From: Leptolyngbya sp. RL_3_1
GTDB taxonomy: Bacteria; Cyanobacteriota; Cyanobacteriia; Phormidesmidales; Phormidesmidaceae
Direction of reading: 5' to 3'
DNA length: 35,040 nt
Assembly (NCBI GenBank): GCA_012032425.1
Contig: JAAUQE010000006.1
Coordinates: forward strand, 1 to 35,040
Shown: positions 18,513 to 26,656 of the stretch, piece after piece
Layout of the letters: the number at the start of each line of letters is the position of its first letter
Numbering within the stretch: the first letter of the stretch is position 1
Program-made: the position numbers and the translations under genes
Notes under the pieces: generated by a model
What the model was told of the DNA's origin: nothing
Seen by the model: only the letters and a program-made list of their open reading frames with translations
The model's database searches: none

Positions 18513-19295
18513 TTAAACCGCATTCAACTTCTCGTTCAGCTCCTCTAGGGTGAGCAGCTCTGGAGCAACAACATAAAAAGTCACCCCTAGCCCACCACTC
18601 CATACATGCAGGTATTGCTGAATATCGGGATTGTTACGGCTCGTCAACTCATAAGCTTTGAGACCGGTATCGTCAGCAACTTGCAGTTCGTTAAAGTCAT
18701 ACCCTTTACTGTCAAATAACGTCTCTAGGTCTCCGGCCACTTGCCGAGAGTTGCCATCGACTTGACGACAACCGGCCTGGTCACTGCCACACCCAGCAGT
18801 GCTGCCCGCTAGTTGCAAAGACTCGTCCAGAATTGCAAACCCTGCCTGGTCGTATTCAAACGGTGCTTCATCACCAGGCTCGGGATCTGGCTGGACCTCT
18901 GGTTCTTCCGGCTCTTGGCCCGTAACGGGTTCCGGCTCAATATCACGCTCAAGCGATTCTTCCTGGCGAGGGGGCGTCGCTTCAACTGCTGGCGGCGGTT
19001 CAGGTTTAGAGGCGGGTTCAGGTTTCGGCTCTGGTGCCTTAGGGGCCGAGGTCGTTGCGATATCGACTTCGGGTTCTTGTCGCTCAACCTTAATAGGAAC
19101 AGGTTCTACTGTCTCTAAAGACTCATCCAGCTCACTCTGCTGGGATGACATCGGCATCTTGATGGCAACAAGATGCAATAACAAAGAGAAAGCTAGAGCA
19201 ACACCGATTTTGCCCACCCCAAAACCCTGCTTATCCTTTTTAGCAGAGGTATCAGGGGATTTTTCGAGTGTGTTCTTAGGAGAGTCAGTGTTCAA
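18513..19295 (-). CDS. TonB-like single-span protein with Pro/Glu-rich linker
   Basis: A 260-residue protein. A short charged N-terminus is followed by one membrane span (VGVALAFSLLLHLVAIKMP-like, with a His inside it). Next comes a periplasmic linker of about 100 residues rich in Pro, Glu and Lys (PKAPEPKPEPASKPEPPP), then a compact C-terminal domain from about residue 145. The architecture resembles TonB, which carries proton-motive energy to outer-membrane iron transporters, and the His within the span also occurs in TonB. The C-terminal domain, however, does not show the standard TonB C-terminal motif and has a paired-Cys segment (GCGSDQAGC). It is divergent from futA, 299 bases away. TonB-like function is inference only. 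Confidence 0.6.
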   Translation of the reverse strand: MNTDSPKNTLEKSPDTSAKKDKQGFGVGKIGVALAFSLLLHLVAIKMPMSSQQSELDESLETVEPVPIKVERQEPEVDIATTSAPKAPEPKPEPASKPEPPPAVEATPPRQEESLERDIEPEPVTGQEPEEPEVQPDPEPGDEAPFEYDQAGFAILDESLQLAGSTAGCGSDQAGCRQVDGNSRQVAGDLETLFDSKGYDFNELQVADDTGLKAYELTSRNNPDIQQYLHVWSGGLGVTFYVVAPELLTLEELNEKLNAV

Positions 19296-19594
19296 GAGAC
19301 AGGAAGTTTATCGAGATCTAAAGCCATTTAGATTGACAGAATTCAGTGCGATTCATCGCCTAGAGAGGACCTTCAACTATCGACTCTGGCTTTCAAAAAG
19401 ATCATTTTTGAGTTGCCCTAAAAAGAATATACCTCAGTTAGGGCTAAATTTTAAATCAACCTCAAAATCCATGAATTCCTTTCAGCAAGGGCTTTTTATG
19501 TTTTTAAGCGGCAATTAAATAATAATCGATGTCAATAGTGATATGATGTTGTGGCCCAACTTTAGGCTCACTAATTGACCTTGAGGAGATTCCC

Positions 19595-20662
19595 ATGAAG
19601 TTTTCACGGCGATCGCTCGTCCTCGGCGGTGTTGCCGCCACAGCCGGACTTGCAGCCACCCAACTTACTCGTCCCCGCCCCGTAGCCGCCCAGAATCGCG
19701 GCAACGTCAACCTTTACTCGGCGCGACATTACGACAGCGACAATGATCTGTACGACACCTTTACGGATGAGACCGGCATTCGGGTCAACCTTTTGGAAGG
19801 TGACGCTGATGAGCTACTAGAGCGGATTAAAGCGGAAGGGGACAATAGCCCTGCGGATGTCTTCATCACCGTAGATGCAGGTCGCCTGTGGCAGGCGCAG
19901 CGGGATGGCATTTTTGCTGACACCGCTTCAGACGTTCTGGAAGCCAACATTCCTGAAAATCTACGCCACCCCGACGGCCAATGGTTTGGCTTAACCAAGC
20001 GGGCGCGGGTGTTCATGTACAACAAGGACATGGTTGATCCCAGTGACTTATCAACCTACGAGGCGCTGGCCGATAGTCGTTGGCGCGGTCAGATTCTGAC
20101 CCGCTCCTCCAGCAATATCTACAGCATGTCTTTGGTAGCCTCGCTGATTGCCGCCCATGGTGAGCGCGAAACCGAGGCTTGGGCTAGGGCCTTAGTGGGT
20201 AATTTCGCCCGTGATCCCGAAGGGAACGATCGCGCCCAAATCGAGGCGGCAGCATCGGGCTTAGGGGGGCTGGCGATCGCCAATACCTACTACCTCCCCC
20301 GTTATCATCGCTCTAAGGGCGGTGACGCTGCGCAACAGGCCATCTTTGATCAACTGGGCGTGTTCTTTCCCAATCAAGGGGAAGGCCAACGGGGCACCCA
20401 TGTGAATATCAGCGGTGCTGGGGTCGTGCAAACCAGCCCTCGCAAAGAGAATGCGGTGCGCTTCTTAGAATATCTGTCTGGACTCCAGGCTCAAACGTTC
20501 TTTGCCGATGCCAATAATGAGTATCCGGTGAACCCAGATGCGCCGATCAACTCGATCATTTCCAGCTTTGGCCCCTTCACCGAAGACGAGGTGAATGTCG
20601 AAAACTATGGTCGCTACCAAGCCGATGCCGTGCGCTTAATGGACCGGGCCGGCTGGGTATAG
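19595..20662 (+). CDS. futA: Fe(III) ABC transporter substrate-binding protein, FutA type
   Basis: Periplasmic ferric iron-binding protein of 355 residues. The Tat signal SRRSLVLGG (residues 4-12) indicates folded export. The iron ligands of Synechocystis FutA1 (His54, Tyr55, Tyr185, Tyr241, Tyr242) are all found at a constant offset of nine: His45/Tyr46 in SARHYDSD, Tyr176 in SSNIYSM and Tyr232/Tyr233 in ANTYYLPR. A GAGGAG ribosome binding site lies about 6 bases before the ATG. The permease and ATPase (FutB/FutC) are not in this window, so it is an orphan binding protein here. A strong terminator follows. Expression under iron limitation is expected from the family, but I found no convincing Fur box. 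Confidence 0.93.
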   Translation: MKFSRRSLVLGGVAATAGLAATQLTRPRPVAAQNRGNVNLYSARHYDSDNDLYDTFTDETGIRVNLLEGDADELLERIKAEGDNSPADVFITVDAGRLWQAQRDGIFADTASDVLEANIPENLRHPDGQWFGLTKRARVFMYNKDMVDPSDLSTYEALADSRWRGQILTRSSSNIYSMSLVASLIAAHGERETEAWARALVGNFARDPEGNDRAQIEAAASGLGGLAIANTYYLPRYHRSKGGDAAQQAIFDQLGVFFPNQGEGQRGTHVNISGAGVVQTSPRKENAVRFLEYLSGLQAQTFFADANNEYPVNPDAPINSIISSFGPFTEDEVNVENYGRYQADAVRLMDRAGWV

Positions 20663-20712
20663 TCCTGGTTCGAGACCTGAGTCCGATTACAGCTTCACTC
20701 AACACGAGATCA

Positions 20713-20739
20713 GACACCCTAAATTAGGGTGTCTTTTTT
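20713..20739 (+). terminator. Rho-independent terminator after futA
   Basis: GACACCCTA and TAGGGTGTC form a perfect 9-bp stem around a 3-base loop, followed directly by six T. The stem also contains the stop codon (20724-20726) of the convergent hydrolase gene. Confidence 0.88.
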
Positions 20740-21493
20740 AATGGCTGTTTTTGGGGCGAGCCTCCCACGAGTAATCCTTCTGGCTGATCATTAGCCCTGT
20801 GCTGCCAAAAATCCACCACGACCTGGCCACACTGTTGAGGGTGCTCGTAATGAAAAAAGTGACGACCGTCAGGGCACATCCAACGGCGATCGCTCGGCTT
20901 AAGCCACTTCTGCCAGTGGGATTGACCTTGGGCATCCAAAATCATGTCATCGGCTCCGTGACAAACCAATAAAGGCACCTCAGTGGTACCCATCGGAATG
21001 GTATGGCGATATCCCAAGGCATGGCACGTCAATTCCATATCCAAAACCTTTGCCAAAATCCGTATCAAAGCGTTGGTCCGATGGGGGCATTGTGGCCCAA
21101 ACAGCAGCCGTACCATTGGTTCAACACAATGCTGCGGCGGCAAGGTAATAACTCTCTCAAGGCATAGTAGTGGGCATACCAATTCACTGCTGGTGTAACC
21201 CCCACTGATAGCAGCGTCAGAGACTGAACCCGCTCAGGGTAGCGTTGAGCATATAACAACCCGACAATGCCGCTTAAACCATGGCCCACCAAATGAACTG
21301 GTTGTGACTGTTGCTTGAGGTAATCGTGGAGCAACACCAACGCAATTTCTAAGGAGCAGGGTTCATCGGCAGTTTGCGCATAATGCCAGCAGCGCATCCG
21401 CATGTGCTGGCTGAGTTGATCAAATAGGGGACGGTCAAACTGTCGGAGCCGTGGATTGGCGCAGAGCCACAACCCATCAGGGATATCTGCCAT
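20724..21493 (-). CDS. Alpha/beta hydrolase-fold protein; one frameshift
   Basis: About 256 residues after one correction, starting at the ATG at 21493, which is preceded by GAGG; longer starts reach 21517. The fold is seen in PVHLVGHGLSGIVGLLYAQRYPERVQSL, then TEVPLLVCHGADDMILD (acid region) and PDGRHFFHYEHPQQC (His region). The nucleophile elbow reads GHGLSG, so the position normally held by Ser in GHSxG is Gly. The protein may therefore lack classic hydrolase activity or use another residue. A missing base near 21114 separates LPCRRSIVLNQ from MVRLLFGPQCP. It lies 101 bases downstream of flavodoxin on the same strand. Confidence 0.75.
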
Positions 21494-21594
21494 CGCAGTC
21501 CTCATCAATAGAAACAAGAAAACTGGCAGCCAGATCGGCCTAAGCGACCTGCTAACTACCAGTAGCGTCTGGAAAGTTGAAGGAAGGTGAACGG

Positions 21595-22107
21595 CTACAG
21601 CCCCATCGCCGACTTGAGATCAGCACACCAAGCTTGAATGCGGGCTGCGGTCTTCTCTGACTCGTTATCGTCATCTAGGGCTAAGCCGCAGAACTTGCCA
21701 TCTCGCAAGGCTTTAGAGTCGGTGTGTTCATACCCCTCAGCAGACCAGTAGCCCACGGTTCTACCGCCTAATCCTGAGATTTTTGCCTCCAAAATGCCAA
21801 TGGCGTCTTGAAAGTTTTCGGCATAACCCACCTGATCTCCCGTGCCAAAATAGGCCACGGTTTTGCCGCTAAAGTCCACCTCATCCAGGTCGTCCAAAAT
21901 TGCATCCCAATCATCTTGCAAATCTCCAATATTCCAGGTGGGGGAGCCAATGATCAGATAGTCGTACTCGGCCAAATCAGTCGCACCTTTTTCACTGATG
22001 TCATGGAGGTCAACAACGGCATCACCCCCTAAGGCTGTCTGAATTTGCTCAGCCGCATCGCCAGTCTTGCCTGTAGTCGAGCCGTAAAACAATCCAACTT
22101 TCGCCAT
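21595..22107 (-). CDS. isiB: Flavodoxin (long-chain)
   Basis: An FMN electron carrier that replaces ferredoxin when iron is scarce. The 170-residue length fits long-chain cyanobacterial flavodoxins. The FMN phosphate loop is GSTTGKTG (residues 9-16). The two aromatic residues that stack on the flavin are visible as Trp58 in GSPTWNIGDLQ and Tyr95 in GTGDQVGYAENF. In many cyanobacteria this gene lies directly behind isiA as isiAB; here the isiA operon is 9.8 kb away with seven or more genes between. A divergent spacer of about 200 bases upstream should hold its promoter; I could not define a Fur box. Confidence 0.95.
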   Translation of the reverse strand: MAKVGLFYGSTTGKTGDAAEQIQTALGGDAVVDLHDISEKGATDLAEYDYLIIGSPTWNIGDLQDDWDAILDDLDEVDFSGKTVAYFGTGDQVGYAENFQDAIGILEAKISGLGGRTVGYWSAEGYEHTDSKALRDGKFCGLALDDDNESEKTAARIQAWCADLKSAMGL

Positions 22108-22315
22108 GATCTTTAACTTCTAAGGGTTCAGTAAAACAACATCGCGCCCAAAACCGTACCGATCAACCTGAGACCGAGTAACGTTGACTCCCAAGCTGCG
22201 ATTGACGATTCACCACTCGGCAAGGTCCAGCCTTAACCCAGAGCCCGCAAAATTCTGTCAAGAATAAATCTCACCTAAGAAGGAGCGAGAATAATATCCA
22301 AAAACGGATTTTGCC

Positions 22316-22396
22316 ATGGAAAAGGCCTGGAGCTGGTTTGGTGTGGATTTGGCGGCGATTGATAATGAACATCTAATTGAGACTCAAACTCAATAG
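22316..22396 (+). CDS. Possible 26-residue small protein
   Basis: A short frame from ATG 22316 to TAG 22394-22396, divergent from flavodoxin. It encodes a tryptophan-containing peptide, MEKAWSWFGVD at its start, with an acidic, polar end. There is no close ribosome binding site; the nearest AAGGAG is about 33 bases upstream. I recognise no homologue. It could be a stress-related small protein or chance. Confidence 0.25.
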   Translation: MEKAWSWFGVDLAAIDNEHLIETQTQ

Positions 22397-22803
22397 ACTA
22401 CGGCTAGTATACAGTGATAAACGCCTTAATGAAAACAATTCCCATCTAAAAACCTTTGCTTGCACCAACTCATGATTGAAGATTCCTATGAATCGTTATT
22501 GATTTAGATTGATTCAGGCCGATTCAACCCATGGAGCTGACCTGAAAGACTAAATGAAGATAGATTCATTAATAATGAGAATTTAGGCGTGAATGATCTA
22601 AGGCTAATCTGATTAGAAGGCGCTTGCCGACAGGCATCGTCACTGCTGCTGTCGGCAACAAGAGGCATCTGGGGACACCCTGATTCGCAGGCAGAGCCGA
22701 CATGGGAAAACCGAATTGGTTCAGCAGGCAGCTCATGGGTTAAACCAAGCTGAGCGGTTTTTATATGCCCGTCAACTGTCATCAAGGGTTCTAAGGAGTT
22801 GTG
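22397..22803. other. Gene-free spacer upstream of the TVP38 gene
   Basis: About 400 AT-rich bases without a convincing gene. It contains a perfect 10-bp hairpin (22624-22658) and, at its 3' end, a good AAGGAG ribosome binding site for the TVP38 gene. A 109-codon frame on the minus strand (22504-22833) has no family features and overlaps that gene's start. Confidence 0.5.
22624..22658. other. Perfect hairpin in the TVP38 leader
   Basis: TTGCCGACAG (22624-22633) and CTGTCGGCAA (22649-22658) form a 10-bp perfect stem around a 15-base loop. No T-run follows on either strand, so it is not a standard terminator. It could be part of a leader RNA for the downstream gene. Confidence 0.45.
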
Positions 22804-23451
22804 ATGAAGCAACGCACCATTCAGGTTTTGCAATTACTGCTGATCATTGTGCTAGTGGCCCTGGCTACGGTACTGGTTCATCGCTATGGGGTGAGTCAGC
22901 TCCGGGCTCAGGTTGATCAGTTGGGGGTATGGGCACCTGTGGGCATTTTCTTGCTGCGGTTTACCAGCGTGGTGATTCCGGCTTTGCCGGGAACAGCCTA
23001 TTCGGTTTTGGCCGGTAGCCTGCTGGGGTTTACCCAGGGGCTGGCCGTGATCTGTTTTGCCGACCTATGCTCCTGTACCTTGAGTTTTGGGCTGTCCCGT
23101 CGTTACGGACGCAGATTTGTTCAACGGCTGGTGGGTAAAGGCTTCATGCATCGCGTTGATGCTCTCAGTCAACGCCATCTAGAGCAGAACTTTTTCTTGA
23201 TGACCGGCTTTTTGATGACCGGTTTTTTTGATTTTGTTTGCTACGGTGTTGGCCTGACCAAAGCCCCGATCGCGCGCTTTGCGCCCGCCTTGGTGCTCAG
23301 TATTGTGATTTCTAACCCGCCGATTGTGGCCCTCGGAGCCGGTTTGCTGGAGGGGGGTAAGCTCTTACTGGGATTTGCTTTGCTGGGGGTGTTTGGGTTG
23401 GCCATCGTGACGGGTCTCGTGCGACGACAGCCGCCCCAAAGCCAGCCGTAA
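22804..23451 (+). CDS. TVP38/TMEM64 (DedA-superfamily) membrane protein
   Basis: A 215-residue polytopic membrane protein of the VTT/TVP38 family. The family core is RFTSVVIPALPGTAYSVLAGSLLGF with the re-entrant Pro-Gly motif, followed by the DLCSCTLSFGLSRRYG helix. I place the start at ATG 22804, 5 bases after AGGAG; a GTG directly before it is also in frame. DedA-superfamily proteins are implicated in lipid scrambling or membrane homeostasis; the substrate here is unknown. A short internal duplication gives LMTGF-LMTGF. It is a stand-alone gene, with nei following after a 122-base gap. Confidence 0.85.
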   Translation: MKQRTIQVLQLLLIIVLVALATVLVHRYGVSQLRAQVDQLGVWAPVGIFLLRFTSVVIPALPGTAYSVLAGSLLGFTQGLAVICFADLCSCTLSFGLSRRYGRRFVQRLVGKGFMHRVDALSQRHLEQNFFLMTGFLMTGFFDFVCYGVGLTKAPIARFAPALVLSIVISNPPIVALGAGLLEGGKLLLGFALLGVFGLAIVTGLVRRQPPQSQP

Positions 23452-23573
23452 GATCTGGGAAAAAGTCCAAAGCCCAGAGGTATTGATGCCAACGACTACG
23501 TCCACCGTTTAGCGTCGGGCTTGCAACCTCAAGCCCAGTTAAGGCAGGCTGAAATAACGTTACGCCACGGATT

Positions 23574-24398
23574 ATGCCTGAAGGACCGGAAATCAAACGC
23601 GCTGCTGACAAAATTGCCAAAGCAATTTCCCATCAGCCCCTAACAGACATTTTCTTTGCCTTCGATCGCCTCAAACGCTTTGAAGACACCCTCGCCGCTG
23701 CTACGGTAATCGCCGTCGAACCTCGGGGCAAGGCCCTACTGACGCGGTTCGACAATCGCCTCAACATCTATAGCCATAACCAACTGTATGGCTTGTGGAT
23801 GGTGCGTAAGGCCCAGTCCTACCCCACCACCAATCGGCAACTGCGACTGGCCATTCACACCGCCAAAAAGTCGGCGCTGCTCTACAGCGCCTCCGATATT
23901 GAGGTGCTGTGGGATGACGAGTGTGACCATCATCCCTTTCTCAGCCGCATCGGCCCCGATGTGTTGAGCCCTGACACCACGGTGCAGCAGGTGGCGCAAC
24001 GACTGATGGAAAAGGCTTTCTATCGTCGTCGCCTGACCACCCTGCTGCTGGACCAGCAGTTTTTGTCGGGCTTGGGCAATTATTTGCGGAGCGAGATCCT
24101 GTTTGCTGCGGGGGTGCATCCAACCCTGCGCCCGGTGGACTGTACCCCGGCCCAAATTCAGCAGTTGGCAGAGCAAGCGATCGCCCTACCGCGCCAATCC
24201 TATGAGACTGGCGGCATTACCAACAATTTAGAACGGGTGGCGCTGCTGAAGGAACAGGGGTTGACCCGGTCCAAATATCGGTTTTACGTGTTTAGCCGCG
24301 CCGCCAAACCCTGCTACCAATGCGGCACCGCGATCATTAAAGACCAGATTGGGGGACGGCGCTGCTATTACTGCCCCACCTGCCAGGTCCAGCCCTAA
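23574..24398 (+). CDS. nei: Endonuclease VIII-like DNA glycosylase (Fpg/Nei family)
   Basis: Removes oxidised bases from DNA and cuts the abasic site. The N-terminus MPEGPEIKRAADKI places the catalytic Pro2-Glu3 after Met removal and is closer to Nei than to Fpg. The helix-two-turn-helix region shows LLDQQFLSGLGNYLRSEILF. The C-terminal zinc finger is CYQC, 16 residues, then CPTC. The 274-residue length is normal and the gene is intact. A shared bidirectional terminator separates it from the hli gene, which faces it. Confidence 0.92.
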   Translation: MPEGPEIKRAADKIAKAISHQPLTDIFFAFDRLKRFEDTLAAATVIAVEPRGKALLTRFDNRLNIYSHNQLYGLWMVRKAQSYPTTNRQLRLAIHTAKKSALLYSASDIEVLWDDECDHHPFLSRIGPDVLSPDTTVQQVAQRLMEKAFYRRRLTTLLLDQQFLSGLGNYLRSEILFAAGVHPTLRPVDCTPAQIQQLAEQAIALPRQSYETGGITNNLERVALLKEQGLTRSKYRFYVFSRAAKPCYQCGTAIIKDQIGGRRCYYCPTCQVQP

Positions 24399-24401
24399 AG
24401 C

Positions 24402-24436
24402 AAAACCCCTCCCAGGCGATGGCTGAGAGGGGTTTT
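24402..24436. terminator. Bidirectional terminator between nei and hli
   Basis: AAAACCCCTC (24402-24411) and GAGGGGTTTT (24427-24436) form a perfect 10-bp stem with a 15-base loop. It has T-rich 3' arms in both directions and serves both convergent genes. Confidence 0.85.
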
Positions 24437-24451
24437 GAAGCAAAACGGGAT

Positions 24452-24631
24452 TTAGGTCGCCGCGATCGCCGCCACTGTGGTCATGAAACCCACCATGGCA
24501 AAGCGCCCGGTCCAGAGTTCCACCTTCCGCGAAGGGGTGAGGGGCTGCACTTCAGCATCTTCGGTGAGTTCTGAGATTTGGTCAGACGTCATCAAGGTGG
24601 TCTCTAAAGTGTTCTCAGATGTGTTGTCCAT
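24452..24631 (-). CDS. High-light-inducible (Hli/Scp) one-helix chlorophyll-binding protein
   Basis: A 59-residue thylakoid protein. The chlorophyll-binding helix is visible as ELWTGRFAMVGFMTTVAAIAA, with Glu38 and Arg43 as the usual ion pair/ligand set. The common form is ExxNGRxAM; here Thr replaces Asn. The acidic N-terminal 30 residues are variable, as in other Hli proteins. A GGAG ribosome binding site lies about 8 bases before the ATG at 24631. Hli proteins protect assembling photosystems and bind chlorophyll and carotenoid under stress, including iron starvation, which fits the neighbouring antenna operon. It is convergent with nei. Confidence 0.88.
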   Translation of the reverse strand: MDNTSENTLETTLMTSDQISELTEDAEVQPLTPSRKVELWTGRFAMVGFMTTVAAIAAT

Positions 24632-24741
24632 AACCGTTCTCCGTTAAGTGTTGTTGTGCGAATGTGTTGTTTTTATCCAAAACAAAAATAAAGTTATTAC
24701 CAGCATAGCGACTCTTGGCGTTGAGGCCAAATGGTCTGAGG

Positions 24742-25174
24742 TCAGCGCAACCCTGGGGAGGGGCCAGAAGCCCTGAGTTGAAAAATATTGCCTTCAGGGT
24801 CATGGCCATCACAAACGGTATGGTGACGAAACCGCCATTCCTGTTCAGGTGCGCTAACACGTCCCCCTTTACTTTGCGCCAATGCCCTAGCTATGGGGAT
24901 GTCGTCAATAAAAAATACCGGCTTGAGCGCAACCGATGCTCTCGGCACTGGGGGGGTGGCTGATGCTGATCTGCTTGGCAATATCGGCAGGCGCTTGAAC
25001 AATCACTAGTTCAAAGCGATCGCCACCAATCAGGCAAAAGTCATCTTCTCTTTCGATGATTTGCAGTTGCAGCATGGCGGCATAGAAGTCAACGAGCCTC
25101 TGATAGTCCTTGGCATAAATGACGAAGCCTGAGGCGGCTACCGTCTCACCCGATGGCACCACAACGGTTGTCAA
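24742..25174 (-). CDS. VOC-family (glyoxalase/dioxygenase-fold) protein; one frameshift
   Basis: About 143 residues after correction. The N-terminal half is FVIYAKDYQRLVDFYAAMLQL, typical of VOC beta-alpha-beta units, followed by FCLIGGDRFELVIVQ. The C-terminal half is KPVFFIDDIPIARALAQSKGG and CDGHDPEGNIFQLR. A C-run of seven on the minus strand (24950-24956) has one base too many; with six, HPP joins VPRASVALKP. I prefer the TTG start at 25174, since GGAGG lies 7 bases before it; GTG 25225 and ATG 25201 are alternatives. The HLGxE-type metal ligands are not obvious. Function unknown; probably cotranscribed with the second VOC gene upstream. Confidence 0.7.
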
Positions 25175-25205
25175 AAGGTTTCCTCCAGATGCACTCTCCA
25201 TCAGC

Positions 25206-25577
25206 TTAATGAGTGCTAATCGCACTCGTGAATGTCAGCCGATTACCAAAGGGATCGGTCACGGATAGATCGCGGGTACCCCAAGGCATTGCTTGGATTT
25301 CGGGTCGAGAATTCCCGTAGCCCTTGGCCAGCAGTTCAGCCTGCAACGCATCTAAATCAGCCGCCTCAATTCTCATGGCGCTACCCGGACAGCAATCCCC
25401 ATGATGCTCTGACAAATGGAGCGTACATGCTGTTTTAGACACTTGCATATACAGGGGAAAACCGGCTTCAAAACGGTGCTCCCAATCAACCTTGAAATCC
25501 AAAAAGTCGATATAAAATTCCTTAGCTTTGGCCTCGTCAAAGATGCGCAGAATCGGTGTTGTCTTAGAAAAAACCAT
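25206..25577 (-). CDS. Glyoxalase superfamily (bleomycin-resistance-like) protein
   Basis: A 123-residue protein from the ATG at 25577 (a longer start at 25601 is possible). The VOC fold is seen in TPILRIFDEAKAKEFYIDFL, FKVDWEHRF, then CTLHLSEHHGD and the closing WGTRDLSVTDPFGNRLTFT. This pattern is shared with the glyoxalase superfamily proteins often annotated as bleomycin-binding. Antibiotic resistance is not implied by sequence alone. It precedes the other VOC gene by about 30 bases and both are on the minus strand. The gene is intact. Confidence 0.82.
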   Translation of the reverse strand: MVFSKTTPILRIFDEAKAKEFYIDFLDFKVDWEHRFEAGFPLYMQVSKTACTLHLSEHHGDCCPGSAMRIEAADLDALQAELLAKGYGNSRPEIQAMPWGTRDLSVTDPFGNRLTFTSAISTH

Positions 25578-25774
25578 GGTCGCAGTTTCCCCACGTAGCA
25601 AGCGAGCGTCACCCTGCGAATAGTATAAATGAACTAGGAGCTGTCATCAATTAAAACTAGAACCCCTGTGGTGCAACGGTTGCAGCCCCTAGCAGTATTG
25701 TAGGCGCGGGCGCGGAAATGCTTGCCCAGAAAGGCTTTCACCAGTAATCAATGACGCGCCCTAGTTGCAGTCGA

Positions 25775-26491
25775 TTAATGGGGAGCCACCGCGAAGAAGA
25801 AGGTGACGATCAGTGCTGCTACCGCTGTTGTCGGCACTAAGAACAGCACCTTGCGGTAGACCGCCGCGCTGCGATCAACAATGCCCTGAATCGGTGGTCG
25901 CTTCAGTTGCCCGGTGCGATAGAGCTGATCGCGGTGGTGCTCGTCGTAACGGGCCATGCGGGCAAAGGGCAGCTCGCCCTGGGTACGCTGGGGCAAAATC
26001 CGGCGGCGTTGGTAGGGCACACAGTTGTAACCAAAATGGGTGAGGTATTCGTCGCTGGCCAATAACCCATCGACAAACCCCCGCAACCCTTGGGTGGCTA
26101 AGACAATCGACCAAGAGAATTTCTCGCGATCGCTATAGACAGCACGCCCTAGGACCCTTTGAATGCAAAGTTCTACAAAGCGATAGTTACTGTTGGCTTC
26201 GTAGTTCAGCCGTCGAAAAGAGTCGGAGAGTAGCAGCGCTCGGATGAAGTCTTGGACGGTGAGTTGACCCTGCCGCAGTTGCGACTCTAGAACGCTTTGG
26301 CGGTGAGCAGCAATTAACTGCTGCTCATTAAAGATTTGTCGATAGGTAGCCCAAATCAACTCATCCATCTCCGTGCCCGTGGGCAGGTTGTCGAGGGTGT
26401 ATTGGCGGGGATATTCATCGCCGTACTGCTCAAACCCTTCAACCCGGTGATTTTGGCTAGAGAGGGGGTAGTCGAGTAAAGGAATGGCCAT
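25775..26491 (-). CDS. cpcL: CpcL-type (CpcG2) membrane-anchored phycobilisome rod linker
   Basis: A 238-residue linker. Its N-terminal part is a phycobilisome linker domain: MDELIWATYRQIFNEQQLI, SQLRQGQLTVQDFIRALLLS, RRLNYEANSNYRFVELCIQRVLGR, then ATQGLRGFVDGLLASDEYL. The C-terminus carries a hydrophobic helix (VLFLVPTTAVAALIVTFFF, about residues 215-234). Ordinary CpcG rod-core linkers lack this helix; CpcL proteins use it to anchor core-less phycocyanin rods to the thylakoid, where they feed photosystem I. It is the last gene of the isiA-family operon, 165 bases after the corrected end of isiA-psaL. That position argues for a role in the iron-stress PSI antenna. Confidence 0.9.
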   Translation of the reverse strand: MAIPLLDYPLSSQNHRVEGFEQYGDEYPRQYTLDNLPTGTEMDELIWATYRQIFNEQQLIAAHRQSVLESQLRQGQLTVQDFIRALLLSDSFRRLNYEANSNYRFVELCIQRVLGRAVYSDREKFSWSIVLATQGLRGFVDGLLASDEYLTHFGYNCVPYQRRRILPQRTQGELPFARMARYDEHHRDQLYRTGQLKRPPIQGIVDRSAAVYRKVLFLVPTTAVAALIVTFFFAVAPH

Positions 26492-26566
26492 CGGAAATCG
26501 TCCTTATGGGTTGGGCAATGTAAACAAGATCGAGAGAGGAGCGGTTGCTGATTACAGCGTCTGCCT

Positions 26567-26598
26567 GGTTGGGACAACCTGAAGGGATTGCCCCAACC
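26567..26598 (-). other. Hairpin between isiA-psaL and cpcL
   Basis: GGTTGGG (26567-26573) and CCCAACC (26592-26598) form a 7-bp perfect stem. It lies in the 165-base spacer before cpcL, without a T-run. It could be a processing or attenuation point that sets the cpcL level relative to the antenna genes. Confidence 0.35.
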
Positions 26599-26656
26599 TC
26601 ATTCAGCAGGCAACATTTGAGAGAGCGATGGAGCCAATATCAGAGAGAGAATGCCG

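Noticed and set aside
18799-19518. 239-codon plus-strand frame opposite the TonB-like gene
   Set aside because: Its Ser/Gly-rich composition is the complement of the Pro/Glu-rich linker; it is a shadow frame.
19505-19560. Fur box or -10 element upstream of futA
   Set aside because: AATAATAATCGATGTCAATAG and TATGAT are suggestive but match only partially, with no convincing -35 element.
22504-22833. 109-codon minus-strand frame upstream of the TVP38 gene
   Set aside because: It overlaps the start of a well supported gene on the opposite strand and has no domain features.
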